Under the pieces are notes generated by a model that was given only the letters and a program-made list of their open reading frames with translations, was not told the origin of the DNA and searched no databases. This document shows, in pieces, positions 14,387 through 23,840 of a DNA stretch of 59,153 nucleotides. The position numbers and the translations under genes are program-made. The DNA comes from Oscillospiraceae bacterium (GTDB taxonomy: Bacteria > Bacillota > Clostridia > Oscillospirales > CAG-272): positions 1-59,153 of the forward strand of contig SVSB01000010.1 in NCBI GenBank assembly GCA_015064505.1. Direction: 5' to 3'. Position 1 is the first letter of the stretch. Each line of letters opens with the position of its first letter.

Positions 14387-16174
14387 ATGGGTATTCTTAC
14401 TTACAAGGGCGACTCTTTTTACATGGACGGCGATAAGTATACCGTTATGTCGGGAGCTATGCACTATTTCCGCATACCGAACGAGTATTGGCACGACAGA
14501 CTCTTAAAGCTTAAGGAATGCGGCTTCAACACGGTGGAGACCTATACCGCTTGGAATCTCCACGAGCCCGAGGAGGGCGTGTTCAACTTTGAGGGAGACC
14601 TTGACATCGTTAAATATATAGAAACCGCAAAGGAGCTTGGGCTTAACGTTATTCTCCGTCCCGGGCCTTATATATGTGCCGAATGGGATCTCGGAGGCTT
14701 CCCTGCGTGGCTTCTCAAGTACGAAAAAATGGATCTGCGCTGCCACGATGAGCTCTACCTTTCCAAGGTGGAGAGATACTACGGGCAGCTTCTCACCCGT
14801 GTCCGCCCGTATCTTGCATCCAATGGCGGCAATATCATTATGCTGCAGATCGAGAACGAATACGGAAGCTACGGCGACGATAAGGAGTATCTCCGCGCCA
14901 TTGCTGACATTTATAGCAAATACAGAATGGACTGCCTGTATTTCACCTCCGACGGCCCCTGCAATTCTATGCTGAAGGGCGGAACTCTTGACGAGTATCT
15001 TGCGGTTGCCAACTTCGGCTCAAAGCCCGAGGAAAGACTTGCCGTCCTCAAATCGTACAGACCAGATCAACCCCTTATGTGCGGCGAATATTGGTGCGGC
15101 TGGTTTGATCATTGGTTTGAAAAGCATCACGTGCGCAACGCCGAAGACATTGCAGCGGATTTTGAAGGCTTCTTCAAGATCGGAGCATCCTTCAACTTTT
15201 ATATGTTCCACGGCGGAACCAATTTCGGCTTTATGAACGGCGCAAACTGTGCTTCTGAATACGCACCTACCGTAACGAGCTACGACTATTGCGCACCCCT
15301 TAACGAGGCAGGCGACCGCACTCCCACTTACTACGCCGTCCGCAACGTAATAAAGAAATACACGGGAGTTACAACGGAGCTTACAGCCGCCGAGACGAAA
15401 AAAGCGGCTTACGGCAAGGTATATCTCACGGAAAAGGCGGAGCTTTTTGAAAATCTTGACAATATTTCCCAATGCATACGCACAAAGGCTCCAAAGTTCA
15501 TGGAAGAGCTTGACCAAGGCTACGGATATATCCTTTACAGAACGAAGCTTGACGGCCCACGGGATCAACGCACTCTGACCATTGAGAAGATACGGGACAG
15601 AGCGCAGATATTCCATAACGGCGAGCCAAAGGCGGTCTACACCCGCTGGGCGCCTCCTGCAGAGGAAGAAAAGCTCAGCTTTGCGGTAGAACGCGGCGAG
15701 ACCGTATCGCTTGATATTCTTGCGGAAAATATGGGGCGCGTAAATTACGGCGCTCATATTCGCGATCAAAAGGGCGTAAACGGCGTGCGCTTTGACGGTC
15801 AATACCACTTTGGCTGGGATACCTACCGCCTGCCTATGGGAGACGAGCTTGAAGGGCTGGAATTCAAGACAATGGACGGTAAGCCCATAAACAAGCCCAC
15901 CTTCCTGCGAGGAACTCTTACCATCGACGGTGAGCCCGCAGACACCTTTATCCGTCTTGACGGCTTTTGCAAGGGCTTCGTTAAGATAAACGGCTTCAAT
16001 ATCGGAAGATACTTCAACGAAGCCGGTCCCCAAAAAACTCTGTTCGTTCCCGCCCCAAAGCTGAAAAAAGGCAAGAACGAGATACTCGTATTTGAGTCCG
16101 ACCATACCGAGAGCTGCTGCGTTGAATTCTTGGCAGAGCCGGATCTTGGGGATACCACGCCGACAAATAAATGA
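14387..16174 (+). CDS. GH35 beta-galactosidase
   Basis: A retaining exo-beta-galactosidase of family GH35, 595 residues. The TIM barrel occupies about 1-330, with acid/base Glu158 in QIENEYGSYG and nucleophile Glu234 in MCGEYWCGWF. C-terminal beta-sandwich domains end with the typical INGFNIGRYF motif. No signal peptide, so it acts in the cytoplasm on imported galactosides. The ATG at 14387 follows GGAGG; a longer frame overlaps the promoter region (TATAAT near 14355). Monocistronic, ended by the 30-bp palindrome at 16237-16266. Confidence 0.95.
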   Translation: MGILTYKGDSFYMDGDKYTVMSGAMHYFRIPNEYWHDRLLKLKECGFNTVETYTAWNLHEPEEGVFNFEGDLDIVKYIETAKELGLNVILRPGPYICAEWDLGGFPAWLLKYEKMDLRCHDELYLSKVERYYGQLLTRVRPYLASNGGNIIMLQIENEYGSYGDDKEYLRAIADIYSKYRMDCLYFTSDGPCNSMLKGGTLDEYLAVANFGSKPEERLAVLKSYRPDQPLMCGEYWCGWFDHWFEKHHVRNAEDIAADFEGFFKIGASFNFYMFHGGTNFGFMNGANCASEYAPTVTSYDYCAPLNEAGDRTPTYYAVRNVIKKYTGVTTELTAAETKKAAYGKVYLTEKAELFENLDNISQCIRTKAPKFMEELDQGYGYILYRTKLDGPRDQRTLTIEKIRDRAQIFHNGEPKAVYTRWAPPAEEEKLSFAVERGETVSLDILAENMGRVNYGAHIRDQKGVNGVRFDGQYHFGWDTYRLPMGDELEGLEFKTMDGKPINKPTFLRGTLTIDGEPADTFIRLDGFCKGFVKINGFNIGRYFNEAGPQKTLFVPAPKLKKGKNEILVFESDHTESCCVEFLAEPDLGDTTPTNK

Positions 16175-16236
16175 TACGGAAAAATAATCAAGGGGTCAGC
16201 CCAAACGGTTCCTCGCTCTAAACAAGCATTAAAATA

Positions 16237-16266
16237 AAAAGCCTTCTCCTGCAGGAGAAGGCTTTT
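16237..16266. terminator. Perfect 30-bp palindrome, terminator-like
   Basis: AAAAGCCTTCTCCTG and its exact reverse complement are joined without a loop and flanked by A/T runs. The sequence matches the outer arm of repeat family R (AAGCCTTCTCC), so it may be a collapsed copy now serving as a terminator. Between it and the gene ending at 16364 nothing else is seen. Confidence 0.7.
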
Positions 16267-16363
16267 AAATTCTAATGCTATTATTGCACATTCCTCGTGG
16301 GTATCGTTGATTTTTACGCACAACAGTTAATAAGCAGCTAAAACGAGGTAATACTCTTTCAAA

Positions 16364-16636
16364 TCACGTCTTATACTTGTTCATCAGATCCTTAACGTCT
16401 CTTAACAGCCTGATGTCCTCATCGGTTATGAAAGTCAAATTGTTTAGATTCAAGAGATATCTGGGATCCAGATTGAGGATCTCACAAATTCGGCGCAACT
16501 GGTCAAGGCTCGGTTCCTGAACGTCGCGTTCGATTTTGGAATAATTGGATTGATTCATAGGGATCATATCAGCAATTTCTTTTTGAGAAAGATCCATATC
16601 TTCCCTTGCGTTTCTTATTTTTTCGCCGATAACCAT
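16364..16636 (-). CDS. Small SinR-like XRE regulator
   Basis: A 90-residue protein: helix-turn-helix (about 3-62; LSQKEIADMIPMNQSNYSKIE) followed by a short helical tail (ITDEDIRLLRDVKDLMNKY), the size and layout of SinR/SlrR-type repressors. ATG 16636 is preceded by AAGGAGG. It is divergent from the TasA/CalY-like surface protein gene, and the shared region holds several TTAACT/AGTTAA motifs around the promoter. A role in repressing that gene is inferred by analogy with Bacillus SinR-tapA/tasA. Confidence 0.85.
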   Translation of the reverse strand: MVIGEKIRNAREDMDLSQKEIADMIPMNQSNYSKIERDVQEPSLDQLRRICEILNLDPRYLLNLNNLTFITDEDIRLLRDVKDLMNKYKT

Positions 16637-16680
16637 ACGTGCCCTCCTTTGTGCCTTTATTTCAATTGATATAATAACAT

Positions 16681-16749
16681 TTTTAACTAAAACCATTGAC
16701 TTTAAGTTAAAATTATGCTACACTGTATTCAAATAGTTATTTTTTAACT
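16681..16749 (+). promoter_or_regulatory. Promoter and TTAACT operator cluster of the surface protein gene
   Basis: -35 TTGACT (16696-16701), 17-bp spacer, -10 TACACT (16719-16724). TTTTAACT (16681-16688) and AGTTAAAA (16705-16712) form an inverted pair straddling the -35. AGTTA-TTTTT-TAACT (16735-16749) is a perfect dyad just after the predicted start site. This arrangement suits a repressor, most likely the divergent XRE protein. Confidence 0.65.
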
Positions 16750-16784
16750 AAAAATTTAAATATCAGTTTAAGGAGGTCATAAGA

Positions 16785-18887
16785 ATGACTAAAAACACCA
16801 CAAGAAAGGCATTGCTCACGAGCATTCTGTCTCTTATGCTTTGCTTTTCCATGCTTATCGGCACGACCTTCGCTTGGTTTACCGATACCGTAACCAGCGC
16901 AGGCAACATCATTAAGACCGGTAAGCTGGACGTTGCGCTGCACTGGGCAGACGGAACCACAGCCGTTCCCGACGCTGATGCAGATGCAGGCTGGACCGAT
17001 GCTTCAAGCGGACCTATCTTTAATTACGATAACTGGGAGCCCGGTTACGTACAGGTACGCCACATCAGAATCGCCAACAAGGGCACTCTCGCATTCAAGT
17101 ACAACGTAAGCATCATCGCAAACGGCGACGTTTCCGATCTTTCCGACGTTATCGACGTATACTACGTTGATCCCGCGGTTCAGGTTGCAGACCGTACCGA
17201 TCTTACAGCAGATATGAAGCTCGGCACTCTTACCGAGGTTCTTGCAAAGCTCGGCGAGACCGGCAACGGCACTCTTGAGAAGGGTAAGAGCGACGTTATC
17301 ACCATCGCTTTCAAGATGCAGGAGACTGCAGGCAACGAGTATCAGAACCTCGCCATCGGCTCCGATTTCTCCGTTGTTCTGATGGCAACGCAGATGACTG
17401 CTGAGACGGATAGCTTTGATAAAGAGTACGATAAGGACTCTGAATTCTTAGTGGTTAACGAGAGCGTATCTATTACCAATAACGCAGGTAAGCTTGCATC
17501 CGAGGCAGTATTCACCGCCGATATGCCTTACGGCACCCTCAAGGTAACCGTTCCCGCAGGCGCACAGCTCTGCTCTGACGAAGTTGCTTCCCTTAAGCTC
17601 ACCGTAAAGAATGCTGAAAGCGGCTACAACGGTGCGCTGACCGCAAGTCAGGTTGCAAACGGATACGTTATCTACGTGGACGGAGTTGCCGATTACATCA
17701 ACCCTTACTTAACTGCTACCGGAAACAAAATTTACAACTACGGCGATATTAAGGTTGAGCTTCCCATCGGTGCGGGCAGAAACGACGTTAAAGTATACAA
17801 GGACGGAATGATGCCCACCACCACTTGGGCAAGCTACGATCCCGCAACCGGCATCGTAACCTTCAGCACCGATTACCTCACTCCCTTCTCTCAGGCAAAG
17901 CAGAGCAACATCACCGTTGTTTACACCAAGCTCAGCGAAGCTGAAAAGGAGCTGAACGAAGCTCTTGAGAACGTTACCGCAGGTGATAGCGTTTCTATCA
18001 ACTCCACCGCTGACAATACCGTATCCGTAAATAACATTGCCGACGCGCTGAACGGCTCCTCAGACGTAACTCTCGTTGGTAACGGCGCAGCCAACACGAT
18101 CGTTGCTTCCAACGGTGCCACCGTTAACGCCGATAGCCTGACTGTAAAGGATATGACCATTCAGTCCGTTGGCACCACCACCATCAATGGTAACAATACT
18201 ACCATTGAAGGCGTTACTTATCAGAGTGCAGGCGCTTCCTACGGTCTTACCGTTTCCGGCTCCGACACCACCATCAAGAACACCACCGTTGAGGGCGCAA
18301 TGGCATCTCAGGGATTGCTGGTGATCGCCAGCGGTTCCGACACGGCTACTTCCGTAACTAACATTTCAGGTCTTACCATTACAGACACCACCACCCTCTG
18401 GGGTTCCAGCTCCGGCCTGGTATTCAGTAATATGAATGGCACTATGAACCTCAGTGATTCTACCATCAAGGTTAAAGGCAGCGCCTTCAGCTTCGGTCCG
18501 AGCAACAGTACGATCAGAGGCTACGTAAACGTTAGCAACTCTACCATTGACAGCTCCTCCGCTTCCGTTTCTTCCGTAAAGGCTTCCACCTTTGATAACG
18601 TAACCTTTGAGAACACCTGGAGCACCGATGCCATCACCTTCAGAGCAGGCGGCACCACCAACACCTTTACAAATTGTGAGTTCAAGGCTGACATTGACTT
18701 CCAGAGTGCTAACTACTCTAATAAGAACGTAACTCTTACCTTTAATAATTGTACCTTCAACGGTGTTCTTATCACCGCTGCAAACATTAAAGACCACTTC
18801 GTATTTGATAACGGCTCCTTCGGTCTGCAGAATCGCGACAAGCTCACCGTTATCGTTGACGGCACAACCGTTGATTTGAATAATTAA
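16785..18887 (+). CDS. TasA/CalY-like surface protein with SipW-type signal and C-terminal beta-solenoid
   Basis: A 700-residue exported protein. The N terminus (TRKALLTSILSLMLCFSM...GTTFAWFTD) is the signal typical of SipW-dependent proteins such as TasA and camelysin. Residues about 30-205 form the TasA/CalY-like beta domain (VALHWADGT, NWEPGYVQVRHIRIANKG). About 205-390 is a beta-rich linker domain. From about 410 to the end, Thr/Asn/Ser-rich repeats (TIQSVGTTTINGNNTTI, FTNCEFKADIDF) look like a parallel beta-helix. Expected at the cell surface or in an extracellular matrix. No SipW peptidase gene is in the window. Preceded by a strong AAGGAGG site and operator cluster. Confidence 0.88.
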   Translation: MTKNTTRKALLTSILSLMLCFSMLIGTTFAWFTDTVTSAGNIIKTGKLDVALHWADGTTAVPDADADAGWTDASSGPIFNYDNWEPGYVQVRHIRIANKGTLAFKYNVSIIANGDVSDLSDVIDVYYVDPAVQVADRTDLTADMKLGTLTEVLAKLGETGNGTLEKGKSDVITIAFKMQETAGNEYQNLAIGSDFSVVLMATQMTAETDSFDKEYDKDSEFLVVNESVSITNNAGKLASEAVFTADMPYGTLKVTVPAGAQLCSDEVASLKLTVKNAESGYNGALTASQVANGYVIYVDGVADYINPYLTATGNKIYNYGDIKVELPIGAGRNDVKVYKDGMMPTTTWASYDPATGIVTFSTDYLTPFSQAKQSNITVVYTKLSEAEKELNEALENVTAGDSVSINSTADNTVSVNNIADALNGSSDVTLVGNGAANTIVASNGATVNADSLTVKDMTIQSVGTTTINGNNTTIEGVTYQSAGASYGLTVSGSDTTIKNTTVEGAMASQGLLVIASGSDTATSVTNISGLTITDTTTLWGSSSGLVFSNMNGTMNLSDSTIKVKGSAFSFGPSNSTIRGYVNVSNSTIDSSSASVSSVKASTFDNVTFENTWSTDAITFRAGGTTNTFTNCEFKADIDFQSANYSNKNVTLTFNNCTFNGVLITAANIKDHFVFDNGSFGLQNRDKLTVIVDGTTVDLNN

Positions 18888-18904
18888 GTTGATTTACAAG
18901 ACCT

Positions 18905-18937
18905 GAAAAGCGGTGAGCGCAAGCTCACCGCTTTTCC
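18905..18937 (+). terminator. terminator of the surface protein gene
   Basis: AAAAGCGGTGAGC, loop GCAA, GCTCACCGCTTTT. Confidence 0.92.
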
Positions 18938-18984
18938 TTATATAAAACACGTCATTATATTTTCCTCCGCTTTGGCTTAATCCG

Positions 18985-19013
18985 TTGACAACTTTTTCTT
19001 TGAGTGATAAAAT
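18985..19013 (+). promoter_or_regulatory. promoter of MFS transporter
   Basis: TTGACA (18985-18990), 17-bp spacer, TAAAAT (19008-19013). Confidence 0.75.
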
Positions 19014-19049
19014 AACCTTGACTTTTTCTACACTTCCCGGAGGCTTTCG

Positions 19050-20258
19050 ATGAAGATCACCACAAAAGCAAGGCACGCCATCTTTCTCGGCACGCTTTGC
19101 TCAATTTCATATCTCGCGGTATATATAGCAAGAAACCTGCTCGGTGCCGTCACACCGAAAATGACCGCAGAGGCATTCACCCTTGACTACATAGGAGAGA
19201 TCACGGCGGTATACTTTCTCGCCTACGCGGCAGGACAGCTTATAAACGGCGCGATTGGCGACTGGATAAAAGCCAAGTATATGATCTCGCTCGGGCTTTT
19301 GATGGCGGGCGTTGCAAATTTTGTTTTCGTTCTTATTTCCGACTACCCATACGCGGCAATGATAGCATATGCCTGGACGGGCTTTTCCCTTTCTATGATC
19401 TACGGACCGATGACTAAAATGGTCTCCGAGAGCACAGACCTCGTATACGCTACACGATGCAGCCTCGGCTACACCTTCGCCTCCTTCTTTGGCTCCCCCA
19501 TGGCGGGTCTTATCGCAACCTTTCTCAGCTGGCAGGCGACCTTCAACGTCAGCAGCGCAATGCTTGTTATAATGGCTGTAACGGCGTTTGCCTTTTTTAC
19601 GGCTTTCGAAAAAAGAGGTATTATTAAATATCACGGGTCAAAAAAAGGTGATACACAGCAAAAAAAGGATTATAAAGGGCTTTTCAAGCGAAGTATAATC
19701 AAATTCTCGGGCATTTCGATGCTCACGGGAATAATCCGCACGTCCTTCGTCGGTTTTTTGACTACTTATTTCTGCACCTACCTCAAGTATTCTGAGGAAA
19801 GCTCCGCCTCCATCTTCTCAATATCCACCTTCATAATCTGCTTCACCGCTTTCATCGCCATCTTCATTTACGAAAAGCTTGGCAGGAATATGCACGTTTG
19901 TCCGCTTATATTCTTCTCTGTTGCCGCGGTGTTCTTCTTCGCCTCCTGCTTCGTTACACATCCGATCGCGAATATCGCAATAATCATTATCGCAATTATG
20001 GCATCAAACGCCGCAGCAACAATGCTGTGGAGCGTATATTGCCCAAGCCTGCGCGATACGGGGCTTGTATCGGGGATTACCGGATTTCTCGACTTTCTCA
20101 GCTACTCCGCCTCCGCCCTTGCAAGCCTGTTTATTCCCCGTCTTGCAGAAGCCTTCGGCTGGCGCAACGTTATCTTCCTTATGGCGGGACTGATGGTCAT
20201 CGGAACCGCAATTTGTATTCCCCATTTTCTGATAAAGAAAACGCCCGCAGAACGATAA
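19050..20258 (+). CDS. MFS transporter, OPA/sugar-phosphate antiporter-like
   Basis: A 402-residue transporter with twelve predicted membrane helices split by a charged central loop (about 187-210). The opening (YLAVYIARNLLGAVTPKM, GEITAVYFLAYAAGQLINGAIGD) resembles the organophosphate:phosphate antiporter branch (GlpT/UhpT type). GGAGG upstream of ATG 19050. Followed 39 bp later by a lipoprotein gene on the same strand. Substrate not predictable. Confidence 0.88.
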   Translation: MKITTKARHAIFLGTLCSISYLAVYIARNLLGAVTPKMTAEAFTLDYIGEITAVYFLAYAAGQLINGAIGDWIKAKYMISLGLLMAGVANFVFVLISDYPYAAMIAYAWTGFSLSMIYGPMTKMVSESTDLVYATRCSLGYTFASFFGSPMAGLIATFLSWQATFNVSSAMLVIMAVTAFAFFTAFEKRGIIKYHGSKKGDTQQKKDYKGLFKRSIIKFSGISMLTGIIRTSFVGFLTTYFCTYLKYSEESSASIFSISTFIICFTAFIAIFIYEKLGRNMHVCPLIFFSVAAVFFFASCFVTHPIANIAIIIIAIMASNAAATMLWSVYCPSLRDTGLVSGITGFLDFLSYSASALASLFIPRLAEAFGWRNVIFLMAGLMVIGTAICIPHFLIKKTPAER

Positions 20259-20297
20259 CCGATATCTGTTTTTTCTGCACGATAAAGGAGATTTTCC

Positions 20298-21983
20298 GTG
20301 AAAAAGATATTTTTACTTGCACTTTCAATAATAATCTTAACTTCATGTATCTCGTCACAGGAAAACGCCCACGCATCGCCTTACGATGACATAATAAAAA
20401 AATATACGGAGATGCTGGAGCTGCGGATAAGCGACCAAACGGTCTCCGAGCCCGCATATCCTTCCGAGGTATACAGCACCGTTTACAGCATTGCCGTAAA
20501 CTGTGAGGATCCCCGTGCCATGGGATACGCAACGAAGGATATTGACAGAGACGGCAACGAAGAGCTTGTGCTTTTAAACAGATCAAACGAGCTTTACGCT
20601 ATCTTCACACACAAAGACGGGGTGCCCCTTCTGCTGTTTTATGCCGATGGAATGAGATGCGGCCTCTCCCCCGACGGCACGCTTAACGCACTCAGATACG
20701 AACCGAACCATTCGTCCGTGCACGTAAGAAAGCTTGTTAACGGCAGCATGACGGGTACGGATTACGTTGTTAACGTTATTGATGATAAAACGGCAATTTG
20801 TCATAAGATCGAAGACGGTATACGCACCGAAATAACGTACGAAGAATGGTACAAAGTCTACGATTCCATGCAAGCTACTCTCAGAAACTATCAATATATG
20901 ACGAAAACCGTAGGCTTCCGTTTTATCCCAGCTATTGAACCAGAGATCACGAACGATTCACCGATTCCCGACTTTTCAAGCTATGAAGGCATTCTTGACG
21001 CATACAAAATAATAGTGGAAAGCTTTAGCGAATACGATCCAAAAAACTGGTATCAGGGAGATTTTGACGGTATATTTACCATCAAGGATAACCAAACGTA
21101 CGATATTTTCCACAGCCTTTTCAGTTACGGAAAATCCTTTATTCGGCGGGATCCTTATTACAGCTCAAATTACGCCAAAGACGGCGATAACGCATATGGA
21201 TACGCAAAAAAAGACCTGAACGGCGACGGAATTGAAGAGCTTATATTACTGAGCGACAATTATGATATCATAGCTGTTTTCACGGAAAGTGACGGCATAG
21301 CGCGATACGTTGAGGGCTCCGGGGGAGTATGGATCGACGAAAACGCATACCTGCGCAAGACGGTATTCACGGGAGGAGACGTATACCGCGACAGAGAGCA
21401 CTACTTATACGAATTTGACGGCACGAGACTTGTGCAGAAGGTAGGAGTAGGCTATAACGTCAACTTTTACCTTAATAAGGAAAACTGGTACGAAACTGAC
21501 GGAAGAACAAAAACGCCGATATCCGACTCGGAAGGCGAGGCGCTATTTGAAATATACGATACACTTCCTTTGGGCGTAACCGAAGAGGAGTATACCAAAA
21601 GCTTTTCCGGCATTGAATTCTACCCACTGTTTTACTCTACCGCTCCCAACGAAAAGCACCTCGATACCTTTTCAAAAATGGAAATCGTAAACGGAAATAC
21701 GTTGACAGTATCGGAGTTTACGGACAAGGACGTCAGCTTCAGCATTACCTTCGTTCACTCTGTAGGAGAGTACGATCCGGAAACGGGAGAAATCCCTGAG
21801 GTATACCACGTTAAGCTTGTCTGCAAGGCAACTCTTAACGGAAATAAGTACTACTTTGAAGCCGAGGGAGTTACGGGATATATAGAGTTTGCGGTAAACT
21901 CCGTCTGGGTAACGGTTACGGAAAGCAAAAACGAGCACGTAGCCTGTATGTCGTATTTGTTTGACTACCCTGAGACAAGGTGA
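20298..21983 (+). CDS. Lipoprotein with two copies of a D-x-D-G repeat domain
   Basis: A 561-residue lipoprotein: signal peptide with lipobox LTSC (Cys17) and GTG start with AAGGAG. Two homologous halves each contain a calcium-loop-like motif, DIDRDGNEELVLL (about 80) and DLNGDGIEELILL (about 310), followed by a strand giving YAIF / IAVF. The C-terminal part (about 455-561) is a separate beta-rich domain. The D-x-D-G-x-x-E-L pattern recurs in dockerin/EF-hand-like and FG-GAP-like extracellular domains. Function unknown; anchored outside the cytoplasmic membrane. Confidence 0.8.
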   Translation: MKKIFLLALSIIILTSCISSQENAHASPYDDIIKKYTEMLELRISDQTVSEPAYPSEVYSTVYSIAVNCEDPRAMGYATKDIDRDGNEELVLLNRSNELYAIFTHKDGVPLLLFYADGMRCGLSPDGTLNALRYEPNHSSVHVRKLVNGSMTGTDYVVNVIDDKTAICHKIEDGIRTEITYEEWYKVYDSMQATLRNYQYMTKTVGFRFIPAIEPEITNDSPIPDFSSYEGILDAYKIIVESFSEYDPKNWYQGDFDGIFTIKDNQTYDIFHSLFSYGKSFIRRDPYYSSNYAKDGDNAYGYAKKDLNGDGIEELILLSDNYDIIAVFTESDGIARYVEGSGGVWIDENAYLRKTVFTGGDVYRDREHYLYEFDGTRLVQKVGVGYNVNFYLNKENWYETDGRTKTPISDSEGEALFEIYDTLPLGVTEEEYTKSFSGIEFYPLFYSTAPNEKHLDTFSKMEIVNGNTLTVSEFTDKDVSFSITFVHSVGEYDPETGEIPEVYHVKLVCKATLNGNKYYFEAEGVTGYIEFAVNSVWVTVTESKNEHVACMSYLFDYPETR

Positions 21984-22011
21984 AATCTCTGAAAATGAAA
22001 GGACGGCAAAT

Positions 22012-22809
22012 ATGTATAAGCTGAATATGCTCATAGCAAAAAACAAAGCCATTGCGTGGCTTCTTATCTCCGCATTTGAGATAAGCGTATTTTGGATCCT
22101 GCTCTCTAGCCCCGAATTTTCAAGCGGCTTCATCGCAGTGTTATCGGCACTGTTTATGCTTTATAACCTTGCATTCGTTCATTCCGCTCAGGGGCAGCTG
22201 ATGAAAAAACCGCTGAAGGCGCTTTCCGACGGTTGCGACCCCGAGCCGCTTTTAAAGGTTACGGAGGAGCTGCTTCAGGGCAAGCAAAACGAGGCAAACC
22301 GCCAGGTACTGCTTATTAACAAGGCGGCGGCATTGCGGGAGATGGGCGAGCTTGCCAAAGCTTTTGACATACTCAGCGCCGTAAATATAGATAAAATTCC
22401 GGGCACGCTTCCAATCACGAAGTTCGTTTACTATAATAACCTTTCCGACCTTTGCTACCTGCTTGATAAGCCCGAAGAGGGCAGGATATGGTATACGAAG
22501 TTAATGCAGATATATAACGATATACCGGAGGGTAAGACCAAGCTTTCCGCAAGCAGCTCGGCAACTCTTGCTACGGCTGACGATTGCTACAGAAAGGGCG
22601 AGTTTGATAAGGCACTTTCGTTACTTAATACCCTTGGCGCCATGACCGCCGCTGAAAGGGTCTCCACCTCCCTGCTGCGCGGTATGATCTGCCTTCGCGG
22701 CGAAAACCGCGAGCTTGCAAAAACATATCTTAACGACGTTATAAATAACGGCAACAAGCTCTATGCGGTTACCGTGGCAAATAATTTACTTGCGAATATT
22801 GAAGAATAA
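22012..22809 (+). CDS. Membrane-anchored TPR-like protein, unknown function
   Basis: A 265-residue protein with two N-terminal transmembrane helices (about 10-55) and a helical-repeat cytoplasmic domain (ALREMGELAKAFDILSAV, CYRKGEFDKALSLLNTL: TPR-like). The start at 22012 has AAAGGA upstream and lies 28 bp after the lipoprotein stop, so the two are probably cotranscribed. It may be a scaffold for an envelope complex with the lipoprotein (inference). Confidence 0.75.
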   Translation: MYKLNMLIAKNKAIAWLLISAFEISVFWILLSSPEFSSGFIAVLSALFMLYNLAFVHSAQGQLMKKPLKALSDGCDPEPLLKVTEELLQGKQNEANRQVLLINKAAALREMGELAKAFDILSAVNIDKIPGTLPITKFVYYNNLSDLCYLLDKPEEGRIWYTKLMQIYNDIPEGKTKLSASSSATLATADDCYRKGEFDKALSLLNTLGAMTAAERVSTSLLRGMICLRGENRELAKTYLNDVINNGNKLYAVTVANNLLANIEE

Positions 22810-22850
22810 AAATCAACCCCTTGAGCATCAAGCTCAAGGGGTTGATTTTT
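22808..22850. terminator. bidirectional terminator
   Basis: An 18-bp stem AAAATCAACCCCTTGAGC / GCTCAAGGGGTTGATTTT between convergent genes. Confidence 0.95.
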
Positions 22851-22856
22851 GATAAG

Positions 22857-23840
22857 TTAGTTTACGGTAAGAATTACTTTACCCACCTGTTCTCCTCGGT
22901 AAAGTATATCCTGTGCCGCCTCAGCTTCCTTTATTGGAAGCACCTTATATATAGTGGGCTTGATAAGTCCCGCTTCAATTTTAGGGTAAACCTCGCGCAC
23001 TACGGAGGCAAGTATCTCCGCCTTCACCTCGGGCGCTCTCGAGCGCAGCGTGCTTCCGATCACGCGTACGTTGCGCACGTAAATATTCCGCAGGTCTATC
23101 TCCGTCATCGTACCCGCAAGAGACGCTATCATTATCCATCTTGCGCCGTGGGAAAGAAAATGCAGACACTTTCCCATTATCTCACCGCCAAGGCAATCTA
23201 TTGCCACGTCCACGGGATGACCGTTTTCAAGCTCCCGGCGAAGCACCTCCGCAATATCCTCCTCGGTGGTCACAACTATTCTGTCTGCCCCAAGATGCTT
23301 GATGCTCTCTTCCTTTTCAGCTCTGTGAATAGTGGTTATGACTCTCATGCCAAAGGCCTTTGCCATAGGGATCACAACGCTTGCAAGACCCGATGCCCCC
23401 GCGTTCATAAGCAGGGTGTCTCCGGGCTTTATTTTTCCCTCTGTGAACAGATTAAGATACGCGGTGGCGTATGCCTCGGGGATCGCCGCCGCCTCAACCA
23501 TAGAGCAATTTGAGGGCACCGGCATCAGCATATCGTGTTTGACGGCAACGTACTCCGCGTATCCACCGCCGCCGAGAAGCGCGCAGACCTTATCCCCCAC
23601 CTTCCAATTTGAAGCCTTTCTTGCGCCCTCGCTCATCTTGACGATCTCGCCCGCGATCTCAAGGCCCATCCATTGGGGGCAGCCCGGGGGAGGCGGGTAA
23701 TTCCCCTCCCTTTGCATAAGGTCGGCGCGGTTTATTCCCGCCGCCGCTATTTTAACAAGCACCTCGCCATCCCCAATAACGGGATCGGGAACGTTATCCC
23801 AGCGCAAGGTTTTATCATCGTTTACCAATATCGCCTTCAT
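22857..23840 (-). CDS. NAD(P)H:quinone oxidoreductase / zinc-independent MDR dehydrogenase
   Basis: A 327-residue medium-chain dehydrogenase/reductase of the quinone oxidoreductase (QOR/PIG3-like) subgroup. The N-terminal GINRADLMQREGNYPPPPG block is diagnostic of PIG3-like QORs, and NAGASGLASVVIPMAKAFG is the NADPH-binding region. No structural-zinc cysteines. The ATG at 23840 overlaps the TGA of the upstream dehydroquinase-like gene (TGATG) with GGAGG seven bases before. Last gene of a four-gene operon. Confidence 0.9.
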   Translation of the reverse strand: MKAILVNDDKTLRWDNVPDPVIGDGEVLVKIAAAGINRADLMQREGNYPPPPGCPQWMGLEIAGEIVKMSEGARKASNWKVGDKVCALLGGGGYAEYVAVKHDMLMPVPSNCSMVEAAAIPEAYATAYLNLFTEGKIKPGDTLLMNAGASGLASVVIPMAKAFGMRVITTIHRAEKEESIKHLGADRIVVTTEEDIAEVLRRELENGHPVDVAIDCLGGEIMGKCLHFLSHGARWIMIASLAGTMTEIDLRNIYVRNVRVIGSTLRSRAPEVKAEILASVVREVYPKIEAGLIKPTIYKVLPIKEAEAAQDILYRGEQVGKVILTVN

